From Bacillota bacterium (lineage in GTDB: Bacteria > Bacillota > Dethiobacteria > DTU022): DNA of 64,000 nt. Shown piece after piece: positions 6,719 to 14,785 of this stretch (the stretch's first letter is position 1; every line of letters begins with the position of its first letter). The stretch is taken from assembly GCA_033549065.1 (NCBI GenBank), contig JAWSUE010000011.1, positions 39,835 through 103,834 on the forward strand, read 5' to 3'. The position numbers and the translations under genes are program-made. A model generated the notes under the pieces. That model searched no databases. It was not told where the DNA came from and saw only the letters and a program-made list of their open reading frames with translations.

Positions 6719-8839
6719 ATGAGCGAATTAAATTTTTTATTCAACCCGGCACAAATTGCCGTTGTTGGTGCCTCCCGTTCGCCGCAGAAGATTGGCAATG
6801 CCATATTGAACAATATCATTAACAGCGGCTATAAGGGAACGATTTACCCGGTAAACCCCAAGGAAGATGAGATTTTGGGCCTGAAAAGTTACTGTTCAGT
6901 AAAGGATATCGGTAAGCCTCTTGAACTGGCCGTAATTTCCGTTCCTTCTGCTCATGTACTAAAAGTTGCCGAAGAATGCGGTGAATCCGGTGTAAAAGGT
7001 TTGGTCGTTATTACGGCTGGTTTTAAGGAAATCGGACGGGAAGGATTACTCCAGGAACGTAAACTAACCGAGATATGCCGAAAATATAACATGCGGATGG
7101 TCGGGCCTAACTGCGTTGGCGTAATGGATACTCACACACCTGTTAATGCCTCTTTTGCCAAAGGTTTTCCCAATGAGGGAAACATCTCTTTTATTTCGCA
7201 GAGCGGCGCCATGCTGGTTTCAATACTCGACTGGAGTTTCCAAATGGGTATGGGTTTCTCACGCTTTGTAAGCCTTGGTAATAAAGCTGATTTGAATGAA
7301 ATTGATTTTATTGAGAGCTGTGCCGACGACCCCCAGACCAATGTTATCCTCTGTTATGTCGAAGATATAACAGACGGCGCCAGGTTTATCGAAGTCTGCT
7401 CAAAAGCCAGCAAAAAAAAGCCAATTATTATTCTAAAATCCGGAACCAGTACTGCCGGCGCCCAGGCTGCAAGCTCTCACACCGGAGCTCTGGCCGGGAG
7501 CAACCGTGCTTATGATGCAGCTTTCAGACAAAGCGGCGTACTTCGTGTTGAGTCAATGAATGATCTTTTTGACCTGGGCCGTGCTTTTTCCACTCAGCCA
7601 TTGCCAAGGGATTCAAGGGTCGCGATTGTAACCAACGCCGGAGGAGCTGCTATCGTCACCACGGATGCTGTAGAGAAATATGATCTGAAGATGTCTAGGT
7701 TTACCAAGTCAACGATTGACAAGCTTCGTGAAAACCTCCCAAAAGAGGCAAATCTTTATAACCCCGTAGATATTATCGGCGATGCCATGAATGACCGGTA
7801 CCATTTTGCGCTGGAAACTGTTCTGGCAGATGAAAATGTGGACAGCGCACTTGTTCTTCTCTGCCCTGCCGCACTTACAGAACCTGAAAAAACCGCTGAA
7901 ACAATAATAGAGTTAAGCGCCAAACACAAAGATAAACCTGTTATGGCCTGCTATATGGGTGGTAAAACTCTCGCCGAAGGTAAACGAATTCTAACCGCTA
8001 ACGGTATTCCTGATTTCACCTTTCCGGAACCTTCGGTTAAGGCCCTGAAAGGCATGGTCAGTTATGCCGAATATATCATGGAAAAACCTTCGGTAAAAGC
8101 AGTCGAACTTACCGGAATTAACCGGGTTGAAGTACGAAAAGTTATTGATAGTGTTATAGCTGATAACAGGGTGGTTTTACTCGGACATGAAGCTGCAGAC
8201 GTCATGTCTGCCTATGGAATAGCAGCCAGCCGAACTATTTTAACTACATCTGACGATGAAGCAGCAGCTGTGGCGGCAAAAATTGGTTTCCCGGTTGCTT
8301 TGAAGATTTCGTCGCCGCGTATAGCTCATAAAACCGATGTCGGCGGTGTTGAAATCGGGGTTTATAATGAAACCGAAGTTAAGAATGCTTACCGCCGGAT
8401 TATGGAGAAAGTAACCTATTATCTGCCGGATGCTCCTATTCATGGGATTGAAGTTCAAAATATGATTGATGACGGTGTCGAAGTAATCGTCGGAATGTCG
8501 AGAGATATTCAATTCGGTCCTCTAGTTGTATTCGGTTTAGGTGGTATCTATGTTAACCTGATGGAAGATGTCACCTTCCGTCTTGCTTCTGCGCTTGACA
8601 ATATTGAGGAAGTTAAGCAAATGATCACTGAAACAAAGGCTTATACCCTTTTGAAAGGATATCGAGGTAATAAACCGGCTGATATCAATGCTCTGACCGA
8701 TACCATTCTCCGAACTGCCCAATTAGTTACAGATTTTAACGAGATCACTGAAATGGATATCAACCCGGTCAGGGTTCACCATAAAGGAGCAACAGCTCTT
8801 GATGTTAAGATTACTATTGAAAAGAAAGAAGATATTTAA
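6719..8839 (+). CDS. Acetate-CoA ligase (ADP-forming), fused alpha and beta subunits
   Basis: A 706-residue protein holding, in order, a CoA-binding Rossmann domain (about 1-130), two ligase-CoA domains (about 150-450) and an ATP-grasp domain (about 480-706). The active-site His is probably His254 in SSHTGALAGSNRAYDAAF, which carries the phosphoryl group between acyl-CoA and ADP. QSGAM at 161-165 and the GVEVIVGMSRDIQFGP/EMDINPV segments of the ATP-grasp fold are clear. This family converts acyl-CoA plus ADP and phosphate to acid, CoA and ATP, so it can yield ATP by substrate-level phosphorylation in fermenters. The acyl group is uncertain. The next gene, 27 nt on, encodes a DRTGG protein likely translated from the same transcript. 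Confidence 0.92.
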   Translation: MSELNFLFNPAQIAVVGASRSPQKIGNAILNNIINSGYKGTIYPVNPKEDEILGLKSYCSVKDIGKPLELAVISVPSAHVLKVAEECGESGVKGLVVITAGFKEIGREGLLQERKLTEICRKYNMRMVGPNCVGVMDTHTPVNASFAKGFPNEGNISFISQSGAMLVSILDWSFQMGMGFSRFVSLGNKADLNEIDFIESCADDPQTNVILCYVEDITDGARFIEVCSKASKKKPIIILKSGTSTAGAQAASSHTGALAGSNRAYDAAFRQSGVLRVESMNDLFDLGRAFSTQPLPRDSRVAIVTNAGGAAIVTTDAVEKYDLKMSRFTKSTIDKLRENLPKEANLYNPVDIIGDAMNDRYHFALETVLADENVDSALVLLCPAALTEPEKTAETIIELSAKHKDKPVMACYMGGKTLAEGKRILTANGIPDFTFPEPSVKALKGMVSYAEYIMEKPSVKAVELTGINRVEVRKVIDSVIADNRVVLLGHEAADVMSAYGIAASRTILTTSDDEAAAVAAKIGFPVALKISSPRIAHKTDVGGVEIGVYNETEVKNAYRRIMEKVTYYLPDAPIHGIEVQNMIDDGVEVIVGMSRDIQFGPLVVFGLGGIYVNLMEDVTFRLASALDNIEEVKQMITETKAYTLLKGYRGNKPADINALTDTILRTAQLVTDFNEITEMDINPVRVHHKGATALDVKITIEKKEDI

Positions 8840-8866
8840 GAATAAGATCCTTAAGAGGTGAATATG

Positions 8867-9928
8867 ATGAAAGCTATTTATTTTTCAGGAAAGGCCGGCG
8901 GAGGCCAAACTGCAACAGCTTTGGGCATTGGTTTAAAACTTCGCAAGGAGGGTTTGAAGGTTTCTTATTTCAAACCACTCGGTTTCCGTAAAGGATCGGT
9001 AAGAAAAGATGATGAAGATGTAATCCTGATGCGTGAAGTCTTTGGGCTTCCCTTTGCAAGTGACATAATTTCACCGGTTACAATCAATCGCAACTATCTG
9101 ACAGCACACTTCCCTGGAGATAAAGATAATGTTTTAAACAAACTGAAAAGCGCCTACAAAACCTTATCCGATGGATATGATGTAGTTTTGATCGATGGAA
9201 TCATTGAGCCCTATGTCGGCCATAACCAGGGTCTCGATGATTTTAACCTGGCTAAAGTATTTGATTCTGTTGTCCTGCCGATTATCAAGGCTGATGATGA
9301 TTTTCAACTCGATTTGAATATGTTATACCTCGATTTATGGAACATCAACAAACTGAAGATCCTGGGTACTGTTTTTAGTAACGTTTCGCAAGTTCAGATG
9401 AATAAGTGCACCAGTGTTTACAAGCCGATGCTTGAAGGCAAGGGCATATCTGTTCTGGGCATCACACCATATCAACCTATATTATCCGCGCCAACAGTTA
9501 CAGAATTCTATGATGTCTTGAATGGTGAAATTCTTGCTTCTCCCGATCACATGAACAGAATAGTAGAAGAAGTTGTCGTTGGAACAATGACTATTGAAAG
9601 CGCTCTCGGTTACCTTCGCCGCGCCCCCAATAAAGCACTCGTAACCGGTGGTGACCGCAGCGATCTTGCTTTAACCGCCCTTGAAACCAGTACATCGGTT
9701 ATTATCTTCACCGGCGGCCTTTATCCCGATGTTCGAGTGCTATCAAGAGCTGAAGAAAAAGGTGTTCCGGTAATCCTTGTTCATGAAGATACATTTTCAA
9801 CCCTGGAAAACCTGCACCGGGTATACTGGAGCATTAATCCCGATAACAAGGAAGCAATCAAACTTGTTGAGGATACTATCGATAAATATGTAGACTGGAA
9901 AAGCATTCTTAAATATCTGAAGAAGTAG
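8867..9928 (+). CDS. BioD-like/DRTGG-domain protein (phosphotransacetylase N-terminal-like)
   Basis: A 353-residue protein with an N-terminal dethiobiotin-synthetase-like P-loop fold (about residues 1-205) and a C-terminal DRTGG domain (about 215-330; the motif appears as VTGGDRSDLALTAL). The same two modules occur at the N-terminus of some phosphotransacetylases, but the catalytic acyltransferase domain is absent, so it should not be called Pta. The P-loop reads KAGGGQT: the catalytic GKT lysine is Gln while an upstream Lys is kept, so ATPase activity is doubtful. Being 27 nt behind the ADP-forming ligase suggests a sensory or regulatory role in acyl-CoA metabolism. Start ATG at 8867, 6 nt after AAGAGGTG. 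Confidence 0.8.
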   Translation: MKAIYFSGKAGGGQTATALGIGLKLRKEGLKVSYFKPLGFRKGSVRKDDEDVILMREVFGLPFASDIISPVTINRNYLTAHFPGDKDNVLNKLKSAYKTLSDGYDVVLIDGIIEPYVGHNQGLDDFNLAKVFDSVVLPIIKADDDFQLDLNMLYLDLWNINKLKILGTVFSNVSQVQMNKCTSVYKPMLEGKGISVLGITPYQPILSAPTVTEFYDVLNGEILASPDHMNRIVEEVVVGTMTIESALGYLRRAPNKALVTGGDRSDLALTALETSTSVIIFTGGLYPDVRVLSRAEEKGVPVILVHEDTFSTLENLHRVYWSINPDNKEAIKLVEDTIDKYVDWKSILKYLKK

Positions 9929-9954
9929 TAAGCTGTTCACACTGCAATTAATAA

Positions 9955-10000
9955 GTAACAAGGGAAAAGGGACCGCGAAAGGTCCCTTTTCCCTTGTTAC
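9955..10000. terminator. Long perfect hairpin between convergent operons
   Basis: A 20-bp perfect stem (9955-9974 with 9981-10000) and a 6-nt GCGAAA loop lies between the DRTGG gene and the convergent KamA-family gene. There is no strong T run on either side, so it may act as a bidirectional terminator or as a 3'-end stabilising hairpin. Confidence 0.75.
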
Positions 10001-10011
10001 AAAATCAAATA

Positions 10012-11250
10012 TTAATTTTCGTAGCGCAAAACTTTATTTTCCCAGGTTCGAATCATTATATAGTCTTTGCCACTGCTGACCAGGTATTCAGGCAGCATCG
10101 GTGTTTTACCGTTTCCAAGGGGAGCATTTACCACAAATGTCGGTATGGCCAACCCCGATGTATATCCGCGTAATTTTTCCATAATTTCGATGCCCTCTTC
10201 AACCTTTGTGCGGAAATGAGAGGTCCCTTTTACCGCCTTGGCGTGAAAAATATAATAAGGGCGAACCATAATTTTCAAAAGTTCCTGGTTCAGTTTGCGG
10301 ATAACAAATGGATTGTTATTGACACCTTTTAAAAGAACTGTCTGGTTACCTAAACTTACTCCGGCTCTGGCCAGTTTAAAACAGGCATCACGCGATTCAG
10401 GAGTTACTTCAAGGGGATGGTTAAAGTGCGTATTAACATAGACCGGCAGGTGTCGTGATAAAAGCTCACAAAGCTCATCATTAATTCGTTGTGGCATTGT
10501 TACCGGGGTGCGAGTCCCAAACCTCTTAATTTCCAGGTGGGGTATTGTTTCGAGTTCGCTTAAAATCCACTCCAGGGTTTTAGTATCAAGCATAAACCCG
10601 TCACCGCCGGTTAGCAAAACATCTCTGATCTCCTCGTTTCGGCGCACATAATCAATTGCTTCTGCAATATATTTTTTCGGAGTTGTAAGATCCCGCTCAC
10701 CGATTGATCTTCTTCGCTGGCAGTGACGGCAATACATGGCACATTGATTGGTAACTTTAATAATCAGGCGATCCGCATAACGACGGGTTACAGCATGAAC
10801 GGGCGATGTATATTCTTCACCCATGGGATCCTCATATCCACCGTGGTCCAGATATTCATTTATTGAAGGTATACATTGCATCTTAACCGGATCATTTTTT
10901 ACTTCCGGGTCAATCAAACTTAGATAATATGGTGAAACAGCCCAACGATTCCTGGTGCCTGTAGTCGCTATATCCTTAATTTCCTGCTCGTCCAGCTTTA
11001 AAAGCTTTTTCAACAAACCCGTTCCGGTTATCCGGTTCTTTAACTGCCACCGCCAGTTCTTCCAGTCTTCATCGGATGCCTTGAAATAAGCTTTTATTCT
11101 CTCCTGATTTTCCCTGATCCTTTCCCACTGGTTAAAACCGGTTTGAATTGTTTTTAATGCTTCCCGGTAGTCGGCTATTGCATTTTTTAATTCCTTCGCT
11201 CTTTTTTCAGCAATTTTATGTTTTTTTTCTGCAATTCCTTCTTCATTCAT
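10012..11250 (-). CDS. eam: KamA-family radical SAM aminomutase, predicted glutamate 2,3-aminomutase
   Basis: A 412-residue PLP-dependent radical SAM enzyme. The [4Fe-4S] motif is CAMYCRHC (Cys170, 174, 177) and the PLP lysine is Lys382 in NGKTP. In lysine 2,3-aminomutase two aspartates 37 residues apart (Asp293, Asp330) bind the substrate side-chain amine. Here the equivalent positions are Lys338 (HAKAVKG) and Asn375 (VVNAPLG), also 37 apart, the pair reported for glutamate 2,3-aminomutase (Lys332/Asn369). The predicted reaction is L-glutamate to beta-glutamate, a known compatible solute, and no acetyltransferase partner for beta-lysine is adjacent. It has its own strong promoter. Substrate is inferred; family membership is certain. 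Confidence 0.85.
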   Translation of the reverse strand: MNEEGIAEKKHKIAEKRAKELKNAIADYREALKTIQTGFNQWERIRENQERIKAYFKASDEDWKNWRWQLKNRITGTGLLKKLLKLDEQEIKDIATTGTRNRWAVSPYYLSLIDPEVKNDPVKMQCIPSINEYLDHGGYEDPMGEEYTSPVHAVTRRYADRLIIKVTNQCAMYCRHCQRRRSIGERDLTTPKKYIAEAIDYVRRNEEIRDVLLTGGDGFMLDTKTLEWILSELETIPHLEIKRFGTRTPVTMPQRINDELCELLSRHLPVYVNTHFNHPLEVTPESRDACFKLARAGVSLGNQTVLLKGVNNNPFVIRKLNQELLKIMVRPYYIFHAKAVKGTSHFRTKVEEGIEIMEKLRGYTSGLAIPTFVVNAPLGNGKTPMLPEYLVSSGKDYIMIRTWENKVLRYEN

Positions 11251-11296
11251 TATTCTTTCATCCCTCCAGTTCTTTTTCTCAATTTATATTAATAAT

Positions 11297-11325
11297 AGTA
11301 TACTTTTTATAAAAAGTGCTGTCAA
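11297..11325 (-). promoter_or_regulatory. Consensus promoter of the aminomutase gene
   Basis: On the minus strand, perfect -35 TTGACA (11325-11320), 17-bp spacer and -10 TATACT (11302-11297). The -35 abuts the T-run of the upstream gene's terminator. Confidence 0.85.
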
Positions 11326-11359
11326 AAAGGACTCGCAATATTCTTATTACGAGTCCTTT
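11326..11359 (-). terminator. Rho-independent terminator of the secreted-protein gene
   Basis: Stem AAAGGACTCG / CGAGTCCTTT (11326-11335 and 11350-11359) with a 14-nt loop, followed on the minus strand by TTTTT. It lies 28 nt after the stop of the gene at 11388-11993. Confidence 0.8.
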
Positions 11360-11387
11360 ATTATGCCCAGTAAAAGCTCAAAATTAA

Positions 11388-11993
11388 TTAGCGGTTTATA
11401 TCCCACCAGCCGGTTTTTGTGCCACCCTTATCTACGGTAGTGCTCTGCCAGACTTCAGCATATCCATCAACACGCATTCTCTCATTCAGGTAGCCATCAA
11501 TAGCGATTTCATTTTTGGTTACTCCGCCAGTGTTGCCGTAATGATTGTCAATCTTTACATATTCACCGCCATCATCCTGGCTGTAGGCAATTGTTTGCTT
11601 GATGTATCCTTCCTCGCCCGGATCCATTTCCACTCCGGTGTTAACTGTATGATCGCTGCCCATCGTGTTGGAAGTAAGGATCCGCATATTCCGGTTTAAG
11701 CCGGCGTTGGGAGCAGTTGCACCGTAAAATTGTGCGCTCAGGTTAGCGGTAAAGAGACCATCGGTATCTTTAGTTCTGATTTCATGACTGCCCTGGGCTG
11801 TTCCCACTCCGGCAACCTGGTAAGAACTTTTAAAAGGAGATACTTCTACAGTCTTTTCATGAAATACATCTCCCCTGTAAAAGAATCCCGTCCTGGTCAG
11901 TGTATATTCTGAGTTCGCTGCCAGTGATGTTAATGCCATTGCAGCAATTAGGATTAAAACAAGTAATGATGTTATAATAATGCTTTTCTTCAT
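11388..11993 (-). CDS. Secreted protein of unknown function
   Basis: A 201-residue protein whose start I place at ATG 11993: AAGGAAG lies 9 nt upstream, and the resulting N-terminus is a classic Sec signal peptide (MKKSII, hydrophobic to about residue 20, probable cleavage after SLA). The mature part is polar, rich in Gly, Thr and Asn, predicted beta-rich and free of cysteine, with no family I recognise. It follows tRNA-Pro by 78 nt on the same strand with no clear promoter between, so it may be read through from the tRNA promoter. A good terminator follows. No function is assigned. Confidence 0.7.
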   Translation of the reverse strand: MKKSIIITSLLVLILIAAMALTSLAANSEYTLTRTGFFYRGDVFHEKTVEVSPFKSSYQVAGVGTAQGSHEIRTKDTDGLFTANLSAQFYGATAPNAGLNRNMRILTSNTMGSDHTVNTGVEMDPGEEGYIKQTIAYSQDDGGEYVKIDNHYGNTGGVTKNEIAIDGYLNERMRVDGYAEVWQSTTVDKGGTKTGWWDINR

Positions 11994-12071
11994 AAGCAGA
12001 CACTTCCTTTCGATCATGATAACCGCGCAAACATTTTTCCTGATTCAGCACCTCCGATCCGGTTAAAATAA

Positions 12072-12148
12072 TGGTCGGAGCGACTGGATTTGAACCAGCG
12101 ACCTCTTGACCCCCAGTCAAGCGCGCTACCAAGCTGCGCCACGCCCCG
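12072..12148 (-). tRNA. tRNA-Pro (anticodon GGG)
   Basis: Read on the minus strand, the cloverleaf is complete. The acceptor CGGGGCG pairs with CGCTCCG (one G-T wobble), the anticodon arm is CTTGA-CTGGGGG-TCAAG giving anticodon GGG, and the T-loop is TTCAAAT. Discriminator A and the 3' CCA are encoded in the DNA. It stands alone rather than in a tRNA cluster and has its own promoter about 40 nt upstream. Confidence 0.96.
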
Positions 12149-12194
12149 ATGTCATAGAAACCAATTTCGTTAGTGCATATGCAATTCTTAAATC

Positions 12195-12223
12195 ATTTTA
12201 AAGCAACCCCCGTGAAAAGTCAA
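12195..12223 (-). promoter_or_regulatory. Promoter of tRNA-Pro
   Basis: On the minus strand, -35 TTGACT (12223-12218), 17-bp spacer and -10 TAAAAT (12200-12195), giving a short leader before the tRNA. Confidence 0.75.
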
Positions 12224-12353
12224 CATGAGCAGTCGCCGGCTTCACAGGCTCAACCTGTCCATTTAAAGGGACAATAACAGGCTGTGCAGAACTTATAATT
12301 AGCTGGTTTCGCATGTTTCAGCCTGTCTCAAATTTCATGGAGGGTAACTTATT

Positions 12354-12932
12354 ATGCCCTATTTAATATTGCTTTTCTCTGCCTATACAATCGGTTCAAT
12401 TCCTTCTGCCTATATATTCGGTCGAATATTCGGAAAAATTGATATTCGCAGCGCCGGCTCGGGTAATGTTGGCGGAATGAATGCGTATCGTGTCGCCGGA
12501 TTAACCCCCGGGATTTTGACTGTAATTACAGATATTGCAAAGGGCATTCTTGTTGTAGCCATTGCTCAATCATTTACTTCCGATCTGCTGGTTGTTTTAG
12601 CCTGTGCTTTTTTTGCAGTGGCAGGTCATAATTACAGTATTTTTATCGGTTTCAAAGGCGGTAAAGGTCTTGCTACGGCTTTGGGAGTCTTTCTTATTCT
12701 TTCACCATTTACGATCATCTACCTGCTGCTATTTACATTCACTTTATTAGTCCTGATGCGTGATACTAATACTGCCTTCGGAAGCTCTGTTGTTCTGCTT
12801 CCAATTATACTGGCCATTCAATATAGTGAAATTACCTGGATTTTATTCGGGCTGGCGCTTGCTGTAATCATAACAGCCAAGCATCTTAATGATTTTCGCG
12901 CTTACAGGCAAGGTCGACGCAAAATAAAATGA
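12354..12932 (+). CDS. PlsY-family acyl-phosphate glycerol-3-phosphate acyltransferase paralogue
   Basis: A 192-residue multipass membrane protein (about five membrane segments) of the PlsY family. Standard PlsY uses fatty acyl-phosphate to acylate glycerol-3-phosphate. The three PlsY signatures are recognisable: GSIPSAYIFGRIFGKIDIR, the glycine-rich loop and FKGGKGLATALG. However, loop 1 reads GSGNVGGMNAYRV, whereas canonical PlsY (including the second copy at 14197-14784) has GSGNIGATNVLRV. This is therefore a diverged paralogue with possibly altered substrate use. It is the only plus-strand gene in a long minus-strand stretch and lies alone. Start ATG at 12354 with GGAGGG upstream. Confidence 0.85.
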   Translation: MPYLILLFSAYTIGSIPSAYIFGRIFGKIDIRSAGSGNVGGMNAYRVAGLTPGILTVITDIAKGILVVAIAQSFTSDLLVVLACAFFAVAGHNYSIFIGFKGGKGLATALGVFLILSPFTIIYLLLFTFTLLVLMRDTNTAFGSSVVLLPIILAIQYSEITWILFGLALAVIITAKHLNDFRAYRQGRRKIK

Positions 12933-12945
12933 TTAAGAACGACTG

Positions 12946-14151
12946 CTAAACTTTGAAATAGCTGAAAAACTGTCCAAAATTTATTCCGGCTATTGTTTTA
13001 TTGATATAGCGGCCGTACAACAGCCTGTTGCCTTCTTCCAGGTGATAAGATTTAATGCCGTGAGAAATCGAAAGAAATGTTTCAATGTAGGCGGCCAATT
13101 GATCACAGGCTTTGATTATTTCACCATCAAGAGGAGAAAATTGATCTTCGTTATACTTCTGATTTATCTGATCCGAACTGACTGTTCGGCATAAATCATT
13201 TTCAATAATTTTACTTTCAAACTCATTTTCGGTAAAATACTTAAGTTCACTGTGCCAGGCTGTCGGCAGCAGGGGGAATATCCTCTCTTCAAGCTGCCTG
13301 TGCTCGATTTCTTTGATAATCTCATCAATGCCGGTAACCGATTTTTTAACCGGTGATACAATATCCTTGGTAAGCACTTCCGGCAAATCATGAAAAAGGG
13401 CTGCAAAGTAGTTATTATAGATCCGCTTCGGGCAGGCGTCCAACTCAATTGAACAGAGATAACTCATCATGGCCACGATCAACATATGTCCCATTACAGA
13501 AGTTTTTGGCACTCTCGGAGATTGAGCCCATCGTTGCTGAAACCTGAGCTGACCAACCAGATCCAGAAAATTGCTTGTTTTTTTACCCAGGGTGAGTTTT
13601 TGCACACCGGCTAAATCGAAATGCTCTTCAATTTGGTTGGCAATGGCAGCCCTGGTTTCATCCAACCCGTATAACCCTTCATTTAAACGATAAATTATCT
13701 TAAATTCCCAGTTTGTCGCAAGGTAATGAGCCGCCTTTAAGATCCTTTTCTCCAGGGTTGATTCATCTGTCTGGAGGTAATACTGTTTCATTTGTGCCAG
13801 AAGATCGACCCTCAAATCGGTAACTTTATCAACCAAAACATCTTCGATAACCCAACGGTTAAGCTGTTCTCCCTTCTCGGCCATTAACGTGTAGTAGATA
13901 GGAGGCTTAATATCGGTCAGGACAATGCGGTGTAGAAACTCATATAATCCTCCTTCTATCAGCAGACGCCAGTTGATCTCAGCTCCGTGATCCGCTTCCT
14001 CGATTTTAGCCAGCACATAGGCATAAACCATCTTATGCGCCTGTTTGTCGAGTTCCGTGAAATGCTCCGGCCTGATATGGTCGTTCCACCGTTGAATACT
14101 GGCCGCTTCAAACAGCAATTCCAGCAGTTCTTTTCTGATCAAAGGTCTCAC
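12946..14151 (-). CDS. HD-domain protein, YfbR-like hydrolase with extra N-terminal region
   Basis: A 401-residue soluble protein. The C-terminal half (about residues 205-390) is an HD phosphohydrolase domain with His222 (SVMGHMLIVA), the HD pair His254-Asp255 (ALFHDLPEVL) and downstream TKDIVSPVKK, an arrangement like that of YfbR-type 5'-nucleotidases. The N-terminal half of about 200 residues is helical, with no family I recognise, and makes the protein twice the length of YfbR. It occupies the place after plsY where many relatives have gpsA and spoIVA. It converges with the plsY paralogue with only 13 nt between. A nucleotide substrate is plausible but unproven. Confidence 0.75.
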   Translation of the reverse strand: MRPLIRKELLELLFEAASIQRWNDHIRPEHFTELDKQAHKMVYAYVLAKIEEADHGAEINWRLLIEGGLYEFLHRIVLTDIKPPIYYTLMAEKGEQLNRWVIEDVLVDKVTDLRVDLLAQMKQYYLQTDESTLEKRILKAAHYLATNWEFKIIYRLNEGLYGLDETRAAIANQIEEHFDLAGVQKLTLGKKTSNFLDLVGQLRFQQRWAQSPRVPKTSVMGHMLIVAMMSYLCSIELDACPKRIYNNYFAALFHDLPEVLTKDIVSPVKKSVTGIDEIIKEIEHRQLEERIFPLLPTAWHSELKYFTENEFESKIIENDLCRTVSSDQINQKYNEDQFSPLDGEIIKACDQLAAYIETFLSISHGIKSYHLEEGNRLLYGRYINKTIAGINFGQFFSYFKV

Positions 14152-14196
14152 CTCTTGTGTGCAGAATCGAGGTAAATAAAATATTTAACGGTTGAT

Positions 14197-14784
14197 TCAT
14201 TTCTTTCTGCTTATTTTTGACTCATGGCCTTTCAGCAGCCTACCGATATTCTCATGATGTCGACCGACTATCAACGCTGCCATTATCACTCCGAATAATA
14301 TATAAAGCGGATCGAATCCCAGTAGCCAAAAAAGCAGTGGAGTTGAAAGAGCACCGATGATCGAGCCCAGCGAAACATAACGGGTTAAAGCAACTATAAT
14401 TACAAAAAGGGCCAGAAGTATAATGGCTACCCATCCTGATAGCGCAACAACCGCTCCGACACCGGTTGCCACTGCTTTCCCACCTTTAAAGCGTAGAAAG
14501 ACTGGAAAGCTATGGCCGATCATTGCCAGCAACCCAGCTGATAGATAGACAGCAGGCTGGTCGCTAACGGCTCTGGCCAATAGTACGGCAAAAAACCCTT
14601 TTGCAAAGTCGAGAAGAAATACCGGTAGCGCTGCCTTCCAGCCCATCACTCTCAGGACATTTGTTGCCCCTATATTTCCGCTCCCGTGGGCCCGGATATC
14701 GGTTTTACCGATAATTTGTGCCAGTAAATAACCAAAGGGTATTGAACCGAGTAAATAAGCAGCAATTAATATAAAAAAGATCAC
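14197..14784 (-). CDS. plsY: Acyl-phosphate glycerol-3-phosphate acyltransferase
   Basis: A 195-residue multipass membrane enzyme that makes lysophosphatidic acid from acyl-phosphate and glycerol-3-phosphate. All family motifs are canonical: GSIPFGYLLAQIIGKTDIR, GSGNIGATNVLRVMG and FKGGKAVATGVG. I place the start at GTG 14784. It begins one base after the der stop and is preceded by AAGGGGA inside the der 3' end, so translation is coupled to der. A longer frame starting at 14871 would overlap der by 86 nt and lacks a better ribosome site. This is the main PlsY; plsC, the next step, is encoded about 5 kb upstream in the same strand block. Confidence 0.93.
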   Translation of the reverse strand: MIFFILIAAYLLGSIPFGYLLAQIIGKTDIRAHGSGNIGATNVLRVMGWKAALPVFLLDFAKGFFAVLLARAVSDQPAVYLSAGLLAMIGHSFPVFLRFKGGKAVATGVGAVVALSGWVAIILLALFVIIVALTRYVSLGSIIGALSTPLLFWLLGFDPLYILFGVIMAALIVGRHHENIGRLLKGHESKISRKK

Positions 14785-14785
14785 T

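Noticed and set aside
11857..12132. A 91-codon open frame running through the tRNA-Pro gene
   Set aside because: It begins inside the tRNA and its N-terminus is a translation of the tRNA sequence, a known annotation artefact.
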